A stretch of DNA of 64,000 nt from Butyricimonas synergistica DSM 23225 (GTDB lineage Bacteria; Bacteroidota; Bacteroidia; Bacteroidales; Marinifilaceae), in the NCBI RefSeq assembly GCF_000379665.1, contig NZ_KB903359.1, positions 511,816-575,815 of the forward strand. Direction: 5' to 3'. The notes beneath the pieces are model-generated. The model did no database searches, was not told the DNA's origin, and saw only the letters and a program-made list of their open reading frames with translations. Within the stretch, counting starts at the first letter, position 1; every line of letters begins with the position of its first letter. The position numbers were made by a program, and so were the translations under genes. Below are positions 8,243 to 16,483 of this stretch, piece by piece.

Positions 8243-8720
8243 AGTGGAATATAACCGGACTGTAGATGCGTTTTCCGATGACGTGTACCGTTTTATTTAT
8301 AAAATGTGCAGGTCGAAAGAGATGGCGGAAGACATTGTGCAGGACAGTTACATGAAGTTGTGGGAGGACGTTTCGCAAATCGACTACGGGAAGGCAAAGG
8401 CTTTTCTTTTCAGTACTTCCTATCACCGGATGATCGATGTTTTGCGCCGAGAAAATAAATACGGGGATATCGAGGCTGTTGGCGACCGTGTGGAGGTAGC
8501 TTCACCGGGATACACGGGGTTGCAGGAGGTGTTGGAGTTTGCCTTGGCGAAGTTACCTTCGATACAGAAAACGGTTGTTTTGTTGCGGGATTACGAGGCG
8601 TATTCTTATCACGAGATAGCGGAGATCACGGGTCTGAACGAATCGCAGGTAAAAGTTTACATTTTCCGGGCGAGGGCATTTATGAAAGAGTTTATCCGTC
8701 GTCCGGATGTTGTTGTTTAA
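8235..8720 (+). CDS. ECF-type RNA polymerase sigma factor
   Basis: 161 residues with sigma region 2 (about 10-75, DDVYRFIYKMCRSKEMAEDIVQ-like core and the DVLRRE end) and region 4 (about 100-155, LPSIQKTVVLLRDYEAYSYHEIAEITGLNESQVK helix-turn-helix). It would redirect RNA polymerase to a small regulon. It overlaps the end of the three-repeat protein gene and is followed after 12 bases by a membrane protein that looks like its anti-sigma factor. The ECF-type promoter at 7026-7053 suggests it controls its own operon. Confidence 0.93.
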   Translation: MNRVEYNRTVDAFSDDVYRFIYKMCRSKEMAEDIVQDSYMKLWEDVSQIDYGKAKAFLFSTSYHRMIDVLRRENKYGDIEAVGDRVEVASPGYTGLQEVLEFALAKLPSIQKTVVLLRDYEAYSYHEIAEITGLNESQVKVYIFRARAFMKEFIRRPDVVV

Positions 8721-8732
8721 ACGGGAGGAAAT

Positions 8733-9647
8733 ATGATAACAAGAGATAATTACGAGATATATTTCATGGATTACCTGGACGGTGTTTTGCCGGACGAGTA
8801 CGAGGCGGAGTTGAGGGCTTTTCTGCTGGTTCATCCCGACTTACGGGAATTGCTGGAAGGCATGAACGAGGTGCGTTTGCAGCCGGGTGAGGAAGTATTC
8901 AAGAGAAAGGAGAGGTTGAAGCAGCAAGTGAACGGGAAAGAACTGGCTTATTATGCGATTGCAGAAGCCGAAGGTATTATTACTGACGAGGAAAGGCAAT
9001 GGGTGGAGGAAAATGTGGGAAAGGACGAGTTCGAGCGGGAAACCAAGGCTTTCAAGGCGGTGCGGATGAAACCGGAATCCGGATGTGTGTTCGAGGGAAA
9101 GGATGTGTTGCGACGTAGACCGGCGGTAATTGTTTTCATGAAGCGTTACGCCGGGGTGGCGGCAGTCGTGCTTTTCGCGGTGGTGTTAGTCATGTTCCTG
9201 ACGAGAGAAAAGGAATTTCCGGTTTATGATTTGCCGCAACAGACCGTTAAAGCGGAGGTGCCTTCTTTACAGAATGTGCCTGTAAAGGAAATGATGGTAG
9301 AACCGGCAGAGGTGCAGAAAAAGGAAAAAACGCAGGTTGTTGTTGCTCGTGATGTGGCGGTAGAAGTTGTTGCAAAACGCATGGAACCTGTTAGTTTGAT
9401 AGAGGGTAAAAAGAAGGTAGGGGTGGTGGCTGAAATCCTGGCTCCCCGCCCGGATGAAAGGCTTGTTTCCCCATACGAGGGGGTGAGTTTCCGGGTGGAA
9501 ACGGAAGAACCCCGTACACGTTCTTTCCGGATTATCGCTCCCGATTTAGAAAGTTCTAATAATATATTGAGTTCTATCGTGAACGCCGGAAGGAACGTGG
9601 TAAACCACTTGAGGAGCAGGGATACAAAAGATGAAGATAATCTGTAA
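8733..9647 (+). CDS. Single-pass membrane protein, likely anti-sigma factor
   Basis: 304 residues: an acidic cytoplasmic N-terminal part (MITRDNYEIYFMDYLDGVLPDEY start, typical of proteins following ECF sigma genes in Bacteroidota), one membrane helix at about 136-152 (YAGVAAVVLFAVVLVMFL), and a periplasmic Lys/Val/Glu-rich linker. Position 12 bases after the sigma gene and the DYLDGxL-type N-terminus suggest it sequesters the sigma factor at the inner membrane. No zinc-finger HxxxCxxC motif is present and I see no FecR domain, so the binding mode is unresolved. Confidence 0.7.
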   Translation: MITRDNYEIYFMDYLDGVLPDEYEAELRAFLLVHPDLRELLEGMNEVRLQPGEEVFKRKERLKQQVNGKELAYYAIAEAEGIITDEERQWVEENVGKDEFERETKAFKAVRMKPESGCVFEGKDVLRRRPAVIVFMKRYAGVAAVVLFAVVLVMFLTREKEFPVYDLPQQTVKAEVPSLQNVPVKEMMVEPAEVQKKEKTQVVVARDVAVEVVAKRMEPVSLIEGKKKVGVVAEILAPRPDERLVSPYEGVSFRVETEEPRTRSFRIIAPDLESSNNILSSIVNAGRNVVNHLRSRDTKDEDNL

Positions 9648-9694
9648 CTAATCGGGGTGGTTAAACGTCATGTACTAAATTAAAATATGAATAT

Positions 9695-10600
9695 ATGAAA
9701 AAGGTGGTTGTTTATGTAATGTTTATGATGTGCGTGTTGTCGGTAGTAGCACAAAAGGATACTGTTGTCGTGCGTGATAGTTGGCATAAAGATACAATAC
9801 GTCAAAAGAGTGGAACCCGGGACACGGTGGTGCAGGAGTCGGAAATGATTATCTGGGATAATACGGTGAGGGAATCGGAACGAAGGTCTATGCGTCATTC
9901 GGATGTTCCAATGAAAACGGTGAGAGAGGAGAGAAGAAGGGGGCGATCACCTCATTTCGGGGGACACTGGAGCGGGTTCTATCTTGGGTTCGTGAATTTC
10001 GGGAACACGAGTTATTCGAGTTATTCCGAAACGGATGATAAAGATTTCATGGAATTGGATTGGGCTAATTCTTTTGCCGTGCAAATTAATCTTTTCGAGC
10101 ATGGCATCACGCTGAATCCGAGCCGAACGATCGGGTTGGTGACAGGAATCGGTTTCGAGTATCAACGGTTTCGTTTTGACTGGGATATAACTTTAAAGAA
10201 AGACGAGAATGGAATGTTACGTGCGGAACTTTTGAGCGATTTGGGTATAGACCGTGTGAAAAGAAGTGTGTTTAAAACATTTTACATGACGATACCGCTT
10301 CTTGTGGAATGGCAGTTCCCGGCGTCGATGGTTAGGCAAGCCTATATATCTACCGGTGTTGTCGGGGGCGTACGGCTTCATTCAAAAACGAAGGTCGTTT
10401 ATCGGGATGAAGACGGGGATAAGCGCCGTAAAAAGAATTCGGACAGCTACGGCATGATTCCGTTGAAGGCTGATTGGACGGTTCACATGGGCTATCGAGG
10501 GATGTGCCTTTGGGGAAACTATACGTTAACAAATATGTTCAAAAAGAGTAAAGCCCCGGAATTGCATCCTTACACGATAGGGGTCGGGTTTACGTTCTGA
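9695..10600 (+). CDS. Outer-membrane beta-barrel protein
   Basis: 301 residues with a signal peptide (1-19, VLSVVAQ cleavage), a charged low-complexity segment (about 20-85, rich in Arg, Thr and Val) and then alternating hydrophobic/polar strands ending in an aromatic residue (VGFTF), the usual signature of an outer-membrane barrel. It is the last gene of the ECF sigma operon and is closed by a strong bidirectional terminator. It could be the effector whose level the sigma factor tunes. Confidence 0.7.
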   Translation: MKKVVVYVMFMMCVLSVVAQKDTVVVRDSWHKDTIRQKSGTRDTVVQESEMIIWDNTVRESERRSMRHSDVPMKTVREERRRGRSPHFGGHWSGFYLGFVNFGNTSYSSYSETDDKDFMELDWANSFAVQINLFEHGITLNPSRTIGLVTGIGFEYQRFRFDWDITLKKDENGMLRAELLSDLGIDRVKRSVFKTFYMTIPLLVEWQFPASMVRQAYISTGVVGGVRLHSKTKVVYRDEDGDKRRKKNSDSYGMIPLKADWTVHMGYRGMCLWGNYTLTNMFKKSKAPELHPYTIGVGFTF

Positions 10601-10646
10601 AACGGTTTAAGTTTTACCGACATTGTAAGTTGTTTTTCATGAAATA

Positions 10647-10694
10647 AAATATTCTTCCACCCGTTCTTTTTGAGGAACGGGTGGAAGAATATTT
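10647..10694. terminator. Bidirectional terminator between convergent genes
   Basis: A perfect 20-bp stem (10647-10666 with 10675-10694) around the 8-base loop TTTTTGAG, flanked by A-rich and T-rich ends. It separates the barrel gene (plus) from hydF (minus) and can serve both. Confidence 0.9.
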
Positions 10695-10717
10695 ATATGT
10701 AAGGGTAAATTGTTTTT

Positions 10718-11911
10718 CTAGTTCTTGAAGATTTCGGTTACCCGGTTGAATATACCGTGCAGGTAAGCGATTGCCATGCCGTAGTTGCTGACGGGGATTC
10801 CAGCTTCGATGGCAGGTTGAAGCCGATTCTTCAGTTGTTTGCCTGTAATCATGCAACCGCCGCATTGGATGACCATGGCGTAGTCGGTGATCGGGCGAGT
10901 GATGGCGTCCAATCCCACGATAAAGTCGAACTGAAAGTTTTTGCCCGTGTAGTCTTGCAACCAACGGGGAATTTTATGTCGTCCGATGTCTTCGCATGAC
11001 ACGTGGTGGGAACAAGATTCAAGCATGAGTACACGGTCGCCTTCCTGCAAGGTTTCTATTTTGGCAGTCCCTTTCAAGTAAGCCTCGAAGTTACCTTTGT
11101 GACGTGCTAGCACGATGCTGAAGCTTGTCAAAGGTATTTCGGGAGGAATGATTGCTGCCACTTTTTTGAACACTTGGCTGTCTGTTATTGCCAGCCGTGG
11201 ACGAATGCCGGTCTTTTCCAGAAAACCGGTGATTTCTTCCGGTTGCAGGACGATAGCTGAGCAATGATTATCCAGAATATCCCGAAGCATTTGTACCTGC
11301 GGTAAGATCATGCGTCCCGCGGGAGCCTCGGAGTCTATCGGGGTGATTAATAGTACGATGTCACCCGGGGTGAGTATGTCGCCGATCAAGGATTTGGGTT
11401 TGTCATTCTCTTTTTGCCACACGCTTTTGATAGCATCCAGCACGGGAGTGGTGTCGGTGTCTCTTGTCGAGAAATCGATAACCGGACAATGGTATTCCCC
11501 TGTAAGTTGATCTTTTAGCACGGGGGTAAGCGGTTTTTCATCCCGTTTGTTATGAATGATCAGGAATGGGAGTTTTTGTTTCCTGAAACGTTCGGCAAGT
11601 TCCCGTTCGTGTTTTCCGAATTGGTTGCCCGTGATGACTAGAATGGCGATGTCGGCTTGCGAGATGGCATTGCGTGTTTTTTCAACACGCATTTCCCCGA
11701 GTGTGCCGATGTCGTCGATACCTGCGGTATCAATGAATATGACCGATGCGAAATCGGGAATCTCGTAACTTCTCTTGACAAGGTCGGTTGTGGTTCCGGC
11801 AACATCCGAAACAATGGCAATATTTTGTCCGGTGAGGGTGTTGATTAATGAGCTTTTCCCGCTGTTTCTTCTCCCTAATAGTATGATATGTAGTTTGTTG
11901 TCTTTACCCAT
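10718..11911 (-). CDS. hydF: [FeFe]-hydrogenase H-cluster maturation GTPase HydF
   Basis: 397 residues from the ATG at 11909-11911; an upstream in-frame ATG at 11968 lies inside the preceding gene and was not used. The N-terminal GTPase domain shows GRRNSGKS (13-20), DTAG (61-64) and NKRD. The C-terminal cluster-binding domain has Cys300-x-His302 and Cys350-x-x-Cys353, the CxH...CxxC pattern of HydF. HydF is the scaffold on which the 2Fe subcluster is built before transfer to the hydrogenase. HydE, HydG and the hydrogenase are not in the window. It follows the response-regulator gene after 11 bases. Confidence 0.93.
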   Translation of the reverse strand: MGKDNKLHIILLGRRNSGKSSLINTLTGQNIAIVSDVAGTTTDLVKRSYEIPDFASVIFIDTAGIDDIGTLGEMRVEKTRNAISQADIAILVITGNQFGKHERELAERFRKQKLPFLIIHNKRDEKPLTPVLKDQLTGEYHCPVIDFSTRDTDTTPVLDAIKSVWQKENDKPKSLIGDILTPGDIVLLITPIDSEAPAGRMILPQVQMLRDILDNHCSAIVLQPEEITGFLEKTGIRPRLAITDSQVFKKVAAIIPPEIPLTSFSIVLARHKGNFEAYLKGTAKIETLQEGDRVLMLESCSHHVSCEDIGRHKIPRWLQDYTGKNFQFDFIVGLDAITRPITDYAMVIQCGGCMITGKQLKNRLQPAIEAGIPVSNYGMAIAYLHGIFNRVTEIFKN

Positions 11912-11922
11912 GAAATTGTTGT

Positions 11923-13074
11923 TTAACGATACATTTTCACGTCTTCCCTGGTGATTGTATTTCCACAAAGAATTACCAGCCGTTCTACGACGTTACGCAG
12001 TTCACGAATATTACCCGTCCATTCGCATTCCTTGAGCGCATTGATCGCATCCGAATCCAGTGACTTGGGAGCGATGCCCATTTCGGTGCAAATGTCTGTC
12101 AAGAAATAGGGTGCTAGGACATCAATATCTTCCAACCGCTGATTCAATGGTGGTACGTCAATGATGATGACGCTCAAACGATGGTAGAGGTCTTCCCTGA
12201 AGTTTCCTTTTTTAATTTCTTCTTTCAAGTTTTTGTTCGTGGCGGCAATAATGCGTACGTCCACGTTTATATCGGCATCCCCGCCGACACGGGTTATTTT
12301 TTGCTCCTGCAATGCCCTTAACACTTTTGCCTGGGCGCTCAGGCTCATGTCACCGATCTCGTCCAAAAAGAGGGTACCGTTGTTGGCTAACTCGAATTTT
12401 CCTTTCTTTTGCTTGATAGCCGAAGTGAAGGAACCTTTCTCGTGTCCGAATAATTCGCTTTCGATTAATTCGGAAGGTATGGCAGCGCAGTTGACTTCCA
12501 CGAAGGTGCTTTCTTTCCGGTGGCTTAGTTCGTGTAACTGGTGTGCGACTAATTCTTTTCCGGAACCGTTTGGACCGGTAATGAGCACACGGGCATCAGA
12601 TGCCGCTACTTTGTCGATCATGGAACGCACGTGGTCGATAGCCTCGGACTGACCGATTATCTCGTATTTTTTGCTGACCTTGTTTTTTAGCGTTTTGGTT
12701 TCGTGTATCAGCAAATGCTTGTCGGTTGCATTTTTTATCGTGATTAACAGTCGATTGAGATCTAATGGCTTTTCGATAAAGTCATAAGCTCCTTTCCGAA
12801 TAGCCTCGATTGCCGTATCAATGGTTCCATGTCCGGAAATCATGATAACGGGGGTATCAGCTGAAAATTCCTTGATACGTTCCAGTACTTCGATCCCTTC
12901 CATTTTGGGCATTTTTATGTCGCAAAATACAATATCCGGTTTTTCAGACTTCACGGCTACAAGACCTTCCATACCGTTTTCGGCTAAGATGATCTCGTGT
13001 CCCTCGTATTGGAGAATGTCTTTCATGGAGTTGCGGATGCTGCGCTCGTCGTCAATCACTAATATTTTTGTCAT
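11923..13074 (-). CDS. NtrC-type response regulator without DNA-binding domain
   Basis: 383 residues: receiver domain (1-118, phospho-acceptor Asp52 in FCDIKMP) and a AAA+ sigma-54 interaction domain (about 135-375) with Walker A GPNGSGKE (167-174) and Walker B TLFLDEIGD (234-242). Two oddities: the GAFTGA loop reads GSFTSA (214-219), and the protein ends right after the AAA+ lid (NVVERLVILCGNTITREDVKMYR), so the usual C-terminal Fis-type helix-turn-helix is absent. It may act from solution, or no longer use sigma-54. hydF follows 11 bases downstream, so the two are probably co-transcribed. No partner kinase is adjacent. Confidence 0.88.
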   Translation of the reverse strand: MTKILVIDDERSIRNSMKDILQYEGHEIILAENGMEGLVAVKSEKPDIVFCDIKMPKMEGIEVLERIKEFSADTPVIMISGHGTIDTAIEAIRKGAYDFIEKPLDLNRLLITIKNATDKHLLIHETKTLKNKVSKKYEIIGQSEAIDHVRSMIDKVAASDARVLITGPNGSGKELVAHQLHELSHRKESTFVEVNCAAIPSELIESELFGHEKGSFTSAIKQKKGKFELANNGTLFLDEIGDMSLSAQAKVLRALQEQKITRVGGDADINVDVRIIAATNKNLKEEIKKGNFREDLYHRLSVIIIDVPPLNQRLEDIDVLAPYFLTDICTEMGIAPKSLDSDAINALKECEWTGNIRELRNVVERLVILCGNTITREDVKMYR

Positions 13075-13228
13075 ACTACATTTTTTTGTCTACCGCAAAT
13101 TTACAATTGATAATCGAGATTTAAAAATGCAAAGAGAAAAGAATAATATATTCAGTGGTTGATGATTTATCATTAAATCTAAAATTTTCGGGGTATGGTA
13201 TGGAATTTGATTTTAACCTTTGAGTTTC

Positions 13229-13259
13229 TTTGTGTATTTGCGGGAAATTCGTATTTTTG
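13229..13259 (+). promoter_or_regulatory. Promoter of the patatin-ApbE operon
   Basis: TTTG (13229-13232), 19 bases, then TATTTTTG (13252-13259): a full match to the Bacteroidota promoter pattern. It lies 27 bases before the ATG at 13286 and rules out an earlier in-frame start at 13220. Confidence 0.85.
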
Positions 13260-13285
13260 AAGGTATATATTCTAAATTAATATTT

Positions 13286-15475
13286 ATGAAACGGTCTTGG
13301 GTTTTTCTTCTTGTTTTGTTTCTCGTGTTGGATGTGCAGGCTCAGCGTAAAAAGGTGGGATTGGTGTTAAGTGGAGGTGGGGCGAAGGGCGTGGCGCATA
13401 TTGGTGTTCTGAAAGTGTTGGAGGAAGCCGGTATTCCGATAGACTATATTGCCGGAACGAGTATGGGGTCTATTGTCGGAGCTTTATACGCGATCGGGTA
13501 CGATTCGCGCACGATGGATAGTCTGGTGCGTGCCCAGAATTGGATGTTTTTGTTGAGTGATAAGGTGTATCGTTATAATTTGCCTTTTTCGGAGAAGGAG
13601 GAAACGGAGAAATATCTCGTTTCCGTGCCGATCAAGAATAACCGGGAGATCAAGATCCCTTCCGGGTTTATTAGCGGGCAGAATATATACAATTTATTTT
13701 CCGATTTGACGATCGGGTACCATGACACGTTGGATTTCCATAAATTGCAGATTCCGTTTGCTTGCGTGGCGAGTAATTTGGTGGACGGGCAAGAAGTTGT
13801 GCAGGATCACGGCGTGTTGCCACTTGCCATGCGTGCCAGTATGGCGATACCCGGGGTATTTGCCCCGGTGAGAAGGGACGGAATGGTGCTAGTCGACGGA
13901 GGGATTTCAAATAATTTTCCGGTAGATATAGCGAAACAGATGGGGGCGGATATTATTATCGGGGTGGATGTGCAAGCCGAATTGAAAGATGCCTCGGGTC
14001 TGGAATCGGTGACCGGGATTATCGATCAGATGACTTCATTCCTGGGAATCCAGAAGTACGAGGAAAACAAGAAGATGGTGAATATATATATCAAGCCGGA
14101 CGTGTATCCTTATTCGGCTGCCAGTTTTTCGTCATCGGCTATCGACACTTTGATTGCTCGGGGAGAGGAGATCGCCCGGAGCCAGTGGGATGAACTGATG
14201 GAATTGAAACGGGAGTTGGGTATCCCGGAGGATCGGAATGACGCGAACGTGGAAGATCGGGTGGTGCTTTCGAACGATACGCTGATGATTGAGCACGTGC
14301 ATCTGTCGGGAATTGACGATCGGGACGAGAAATGGTTGCGGAAGAAAATACGGATTAAGGATTACAGCCGGATTACTTTGAATGATTTGCATCATGCTAT
14401 CGCCGAATTATATGGTATCGGGGCTTTTTCGAGCGTGAGTTACAAGTTGAGCGGAGGTCCGGTTTATGACTTGGAATTGACCTTGAAACAGAAACCCATG
14501 AGTTCTTTGAATCTAGGCTTCCGTTTTGATTCGGAGGAGATGGCGGCGATATTGTTGAATACGACTATTTCGCATAAAGAGTTGAGAGGTTCCCGCCTTT
14601 CGTTGACTGGGCGATTGAGTATGAATCCTTACGTGAAGTTGAATTATTCTTTGGGGAATACTTTCTTGCGGCGATTCGAACTGGGATACACGTTCAAGTA
14701 TAATAATCTGGATATTTACAATAAAAACAAGAAACAGGATAACGTGGAGTATGCCTATCACAAGGTGGAGCTGGGTGGTTCGGATATTTATTTCCGGAAT
14801 TTCAAGTTGCAGATAGGTGCCCGGTACGAGTATTTTAATTACGAATCGTTTATGTTTTCAGATCGCGACCACAATATAAACGTGAAGCCGGAAGGTTTCT
14901 TTAGTTATCATGGTCTGGCTCACTTGGAAACATTTGACAAACGTTATTACCCGACGAGAGGTATGTCGCTGAAAGTCGACTACTCGCTTTACACGGATAA
15001 TTTGTTGACTTATAATGATGGTGCTCCTTTCTCGGCTATCGGGTTGGATTTTGAGAGTGTGGTGTCTATTACCCGGCGGGTGAAGTTTATACCTTCCATA
15101 TACGGAAGGGTGTTGATCGGGCGTAATATTCCTTACCCGTACTTGAATTGCATGGGAGGGGATGTTGCCGGACGATATGTGGATCAGCAATTGCCATTTT
15201 TGGGGATTCAGCATTTAGAGATATTTGACAATTCGTTGGTTGTAGCTAAAATAATGTTACGTTACAATTTGGGACGAAATCATTATATATCTTTGGCAGG
15301 AAATTACGCGAAACAGGAGGCTAGTTTCTTTGATATATTAGGAGGAAAGGATATTTTCGGTGGAGGTGTGGGATACTCGTACGATAGTTTCGTGGGACCT
15401 ATCGATGTTATGTTTTCTCTTTCAGATTGGTCGAAGAAATTGGGATTCTATTTCAATTTGGGATATTATTTTTAA
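13286..15475 (+). CDS. Patatin-like phospholipase with POTRA and outer-membrane barrel
   Basis: 729 residues from the ATG fixed by the promoter just upstream. Order: signal peptide (1-19); patatin domain (about 22-290) with oxyanion loop SGGGAKG (29-35), nucleophile Ser59 in GTSMG and Asp204 in DGG; a POTRA-like module (about 340-415, with LRKKIRIKDYSRITLNDL); and a BamA/Omp85-like barrel to the C-terminal Phe. This is the layout of type Vd (PlpD-like) proteins, in which the lipase is carried by its own barrel. The catalytic dyad is intact. ApbE follows after 9 bases. Confidence 0.9.
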   Translation: MKRSWVFLLVLFLVLDVQAQRKKVGLVLSGGGAKGVAHIGVLKVLEEAGIPIDYIAGTSMGSIVGALYAIGYDSRTMDSLVRAQNWMFLLSDKVYRYNLPFSEKEETEKYLVSVPIKNNREIKIPSGFISGQNIYNLFSDLTIGYHDTLDFHKLQIPFACVASNLVDGQEVVQDHGVLPLAMRASMAIPGVFAPVRRDGMVLVDGGISNNFPVDIAKQMGADIIIGVDVQAELKDASGLESVTGIIDQMTSFLGIQKYEENKKMVNIYIKPDVYPYSAASFSSSAIDTLIARGEEIARSQWDELMELKRELGIPEDRNDANVEDRVVLSNDTLMIEHVHLSGIDDRDEKWLRKKIRIKDYSRITLNDLHHAIAELYGIGAFSSVSYKLSGGPVYDLELTLKQKPMSSLNLGFRFDSEEMAAILLNTTISHKELRGSRLSLTGRLSMNPYVKLNYSLGNTFLRRFELGYTFKYNNLDIYNKNKKQDNVEYAYHKVELGGSDIYFRNFKLQIGARYEYFNYESFMFSDRDHNINVKPEGFFSYHGLAHLETFDKRYYPTRGMSLKVDYSLYTDNLLTYNDGAPFSAIGLDFESVVSITRRVKFIPSIYGRVLIGRNIPYPYLNCMGGDVAGRYVDQQLPFLGIQHLEIFDNSLVVAKIMLRYNLGRNHYISLAGNYAKQEASFFDILGGKDIFGGGVGYSYDSFVGPIDVMFSLSDWSKKLGFYFNLGYYF

Positions 15476-15484
15476 TGGGTTTGT

Positions 15485-16474
15485 ATGAAAAGATTGGGGA
15501 TTATTATTTGTGTGTTGATATTGGGTGTGGGATGTCAACGGAAGATGTACCAATTCACGGAGGGAAACGTGTACGGGACGACGTATCACGTGTCTTACCG
15601 GAGTGCCACGGATTATTCCGCGGAGATCAGGCAGGAGATGGAGCGGGTGAACCAGTCGCTTTCGATGTTTAACAAGAAATCCGTGATTGCCCGTTTGAAC
15701 CGGGGGGAAACGGATCAGGTAGATTCGTTGTTCGTGAGAATGTTTACGAAGGCGGGGGAAGTATATAAAGAAACAGGGGGTGCTTTTGATATCACGGTAG
15801 CCCCGTTGGTGAACGCATGGGGATTCGGGTTTAGAAATGAAAGACTCCCGTCGCCGGAAAAGGTGGATTCGTTATTGCAATACGTCGGAATGGATAAAGT
15901 GAAGATCGAGGGGGAGAAGCTTGCTAAAGCTGTGCAAGGGATTCAGATGGATGCAAGCTCGATAGCTAAAGGTTTGGGAGTGGATCTCGTGGCGGACTTT
16001 TTCGAGAGTAAAGGGATTCACGATTACATGGTAGAGATCGGTGGTGAGGTTCGGGTGAAGGGGCAGAGTGATAAATCACGCCTTTGGCATATCGGCATAG
16101 ACAAACCGATCGATGATGAAACGGCTTCTCGCCGGGAGTTGCAGTTTGTGTTGGAAATGGGAGAGGGTGCGTTGGCTACTTCCGGTAATTACCGGAGATT
16201 TTATGTTGTGGATGGAAAAAAATATTCCCACACGATAAACCCTAAGACCGGTTATCCTGTCCAACAGGATATGCTGGGAGCTTCCGTGTATGCTCCCACG
16301 TGTATGGAAGCGGATGCGTATGCCACGGCTTTTATGGTGCTGGGAACCGAGAAGGCAAAAGAGATTGTAGAAGCTAATCCTCGTGTGGAGGCTTGTTTTA
16401 TATATCAGAATGAGCAGGGAGAACGAGAAGTGTGGGTATCCGAAAAAATGAAAACGTTGATATTGGAAGAATAA
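15485..16474 (+). CDS. apbE: FAD:protein FMN transferase (ApbE), lipoprotein
   Basis: 329 residues with a lipobox (LGVGC, Cys17), so attached to a membrane facing the periplasm. The ApbE core is clear: the GTTYHV start, MFNKKSVIARLNRG, GAFDITVAPLVNAWGFG and DASSIAKGLGVD stretches, and the late TINPKTGYP segment. The enzyme moves FMN from FAD onto Thr of partner proteins such as NqrB/NqrC or RnfG; none is in the window. It sits in a three-gene operon between two outer-membrane barrel proteins with 9-base gaps on both sides. Confidence 0.93.
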   Translation: MKRLGIIICVLILGVGCQRKMYQFTEGNVYGTTYHVSYRSATDYSAEIRQEMERVNQSLSMFNKKSVIARLNRGETDQVDSLFVRMFTKAGEVYKETGGAFDITVAPLVNAWGFGFRNERLPSPEKVDSLLQYVGMDKVKIEGEKLAKAVQGIQMDASSIAKGLGVDLVADFFESKGIHDYMVEIGGEVRVKGQSDKSRLWHIGIDKPIDDETASRRELQFVLEMGEGALATSGNYRRFYVVDGKKYSHTINPKTGYPVQQDMLGASVYAPTCMEADAYATAFMVLGTEKAKEIVEANPRVEACFIYQNEQGEREVWVSEKMKTLILEE

Positions 16475-16483
16475 TTTTATCAG

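Noticed and set aside
13220-13285. Upstream in-frame start of the patatin gene
   Set aside because: A full consensus promoter (13229-13259) lies within this stretch, and the ATG at 13286 opens a normal signal peptide.
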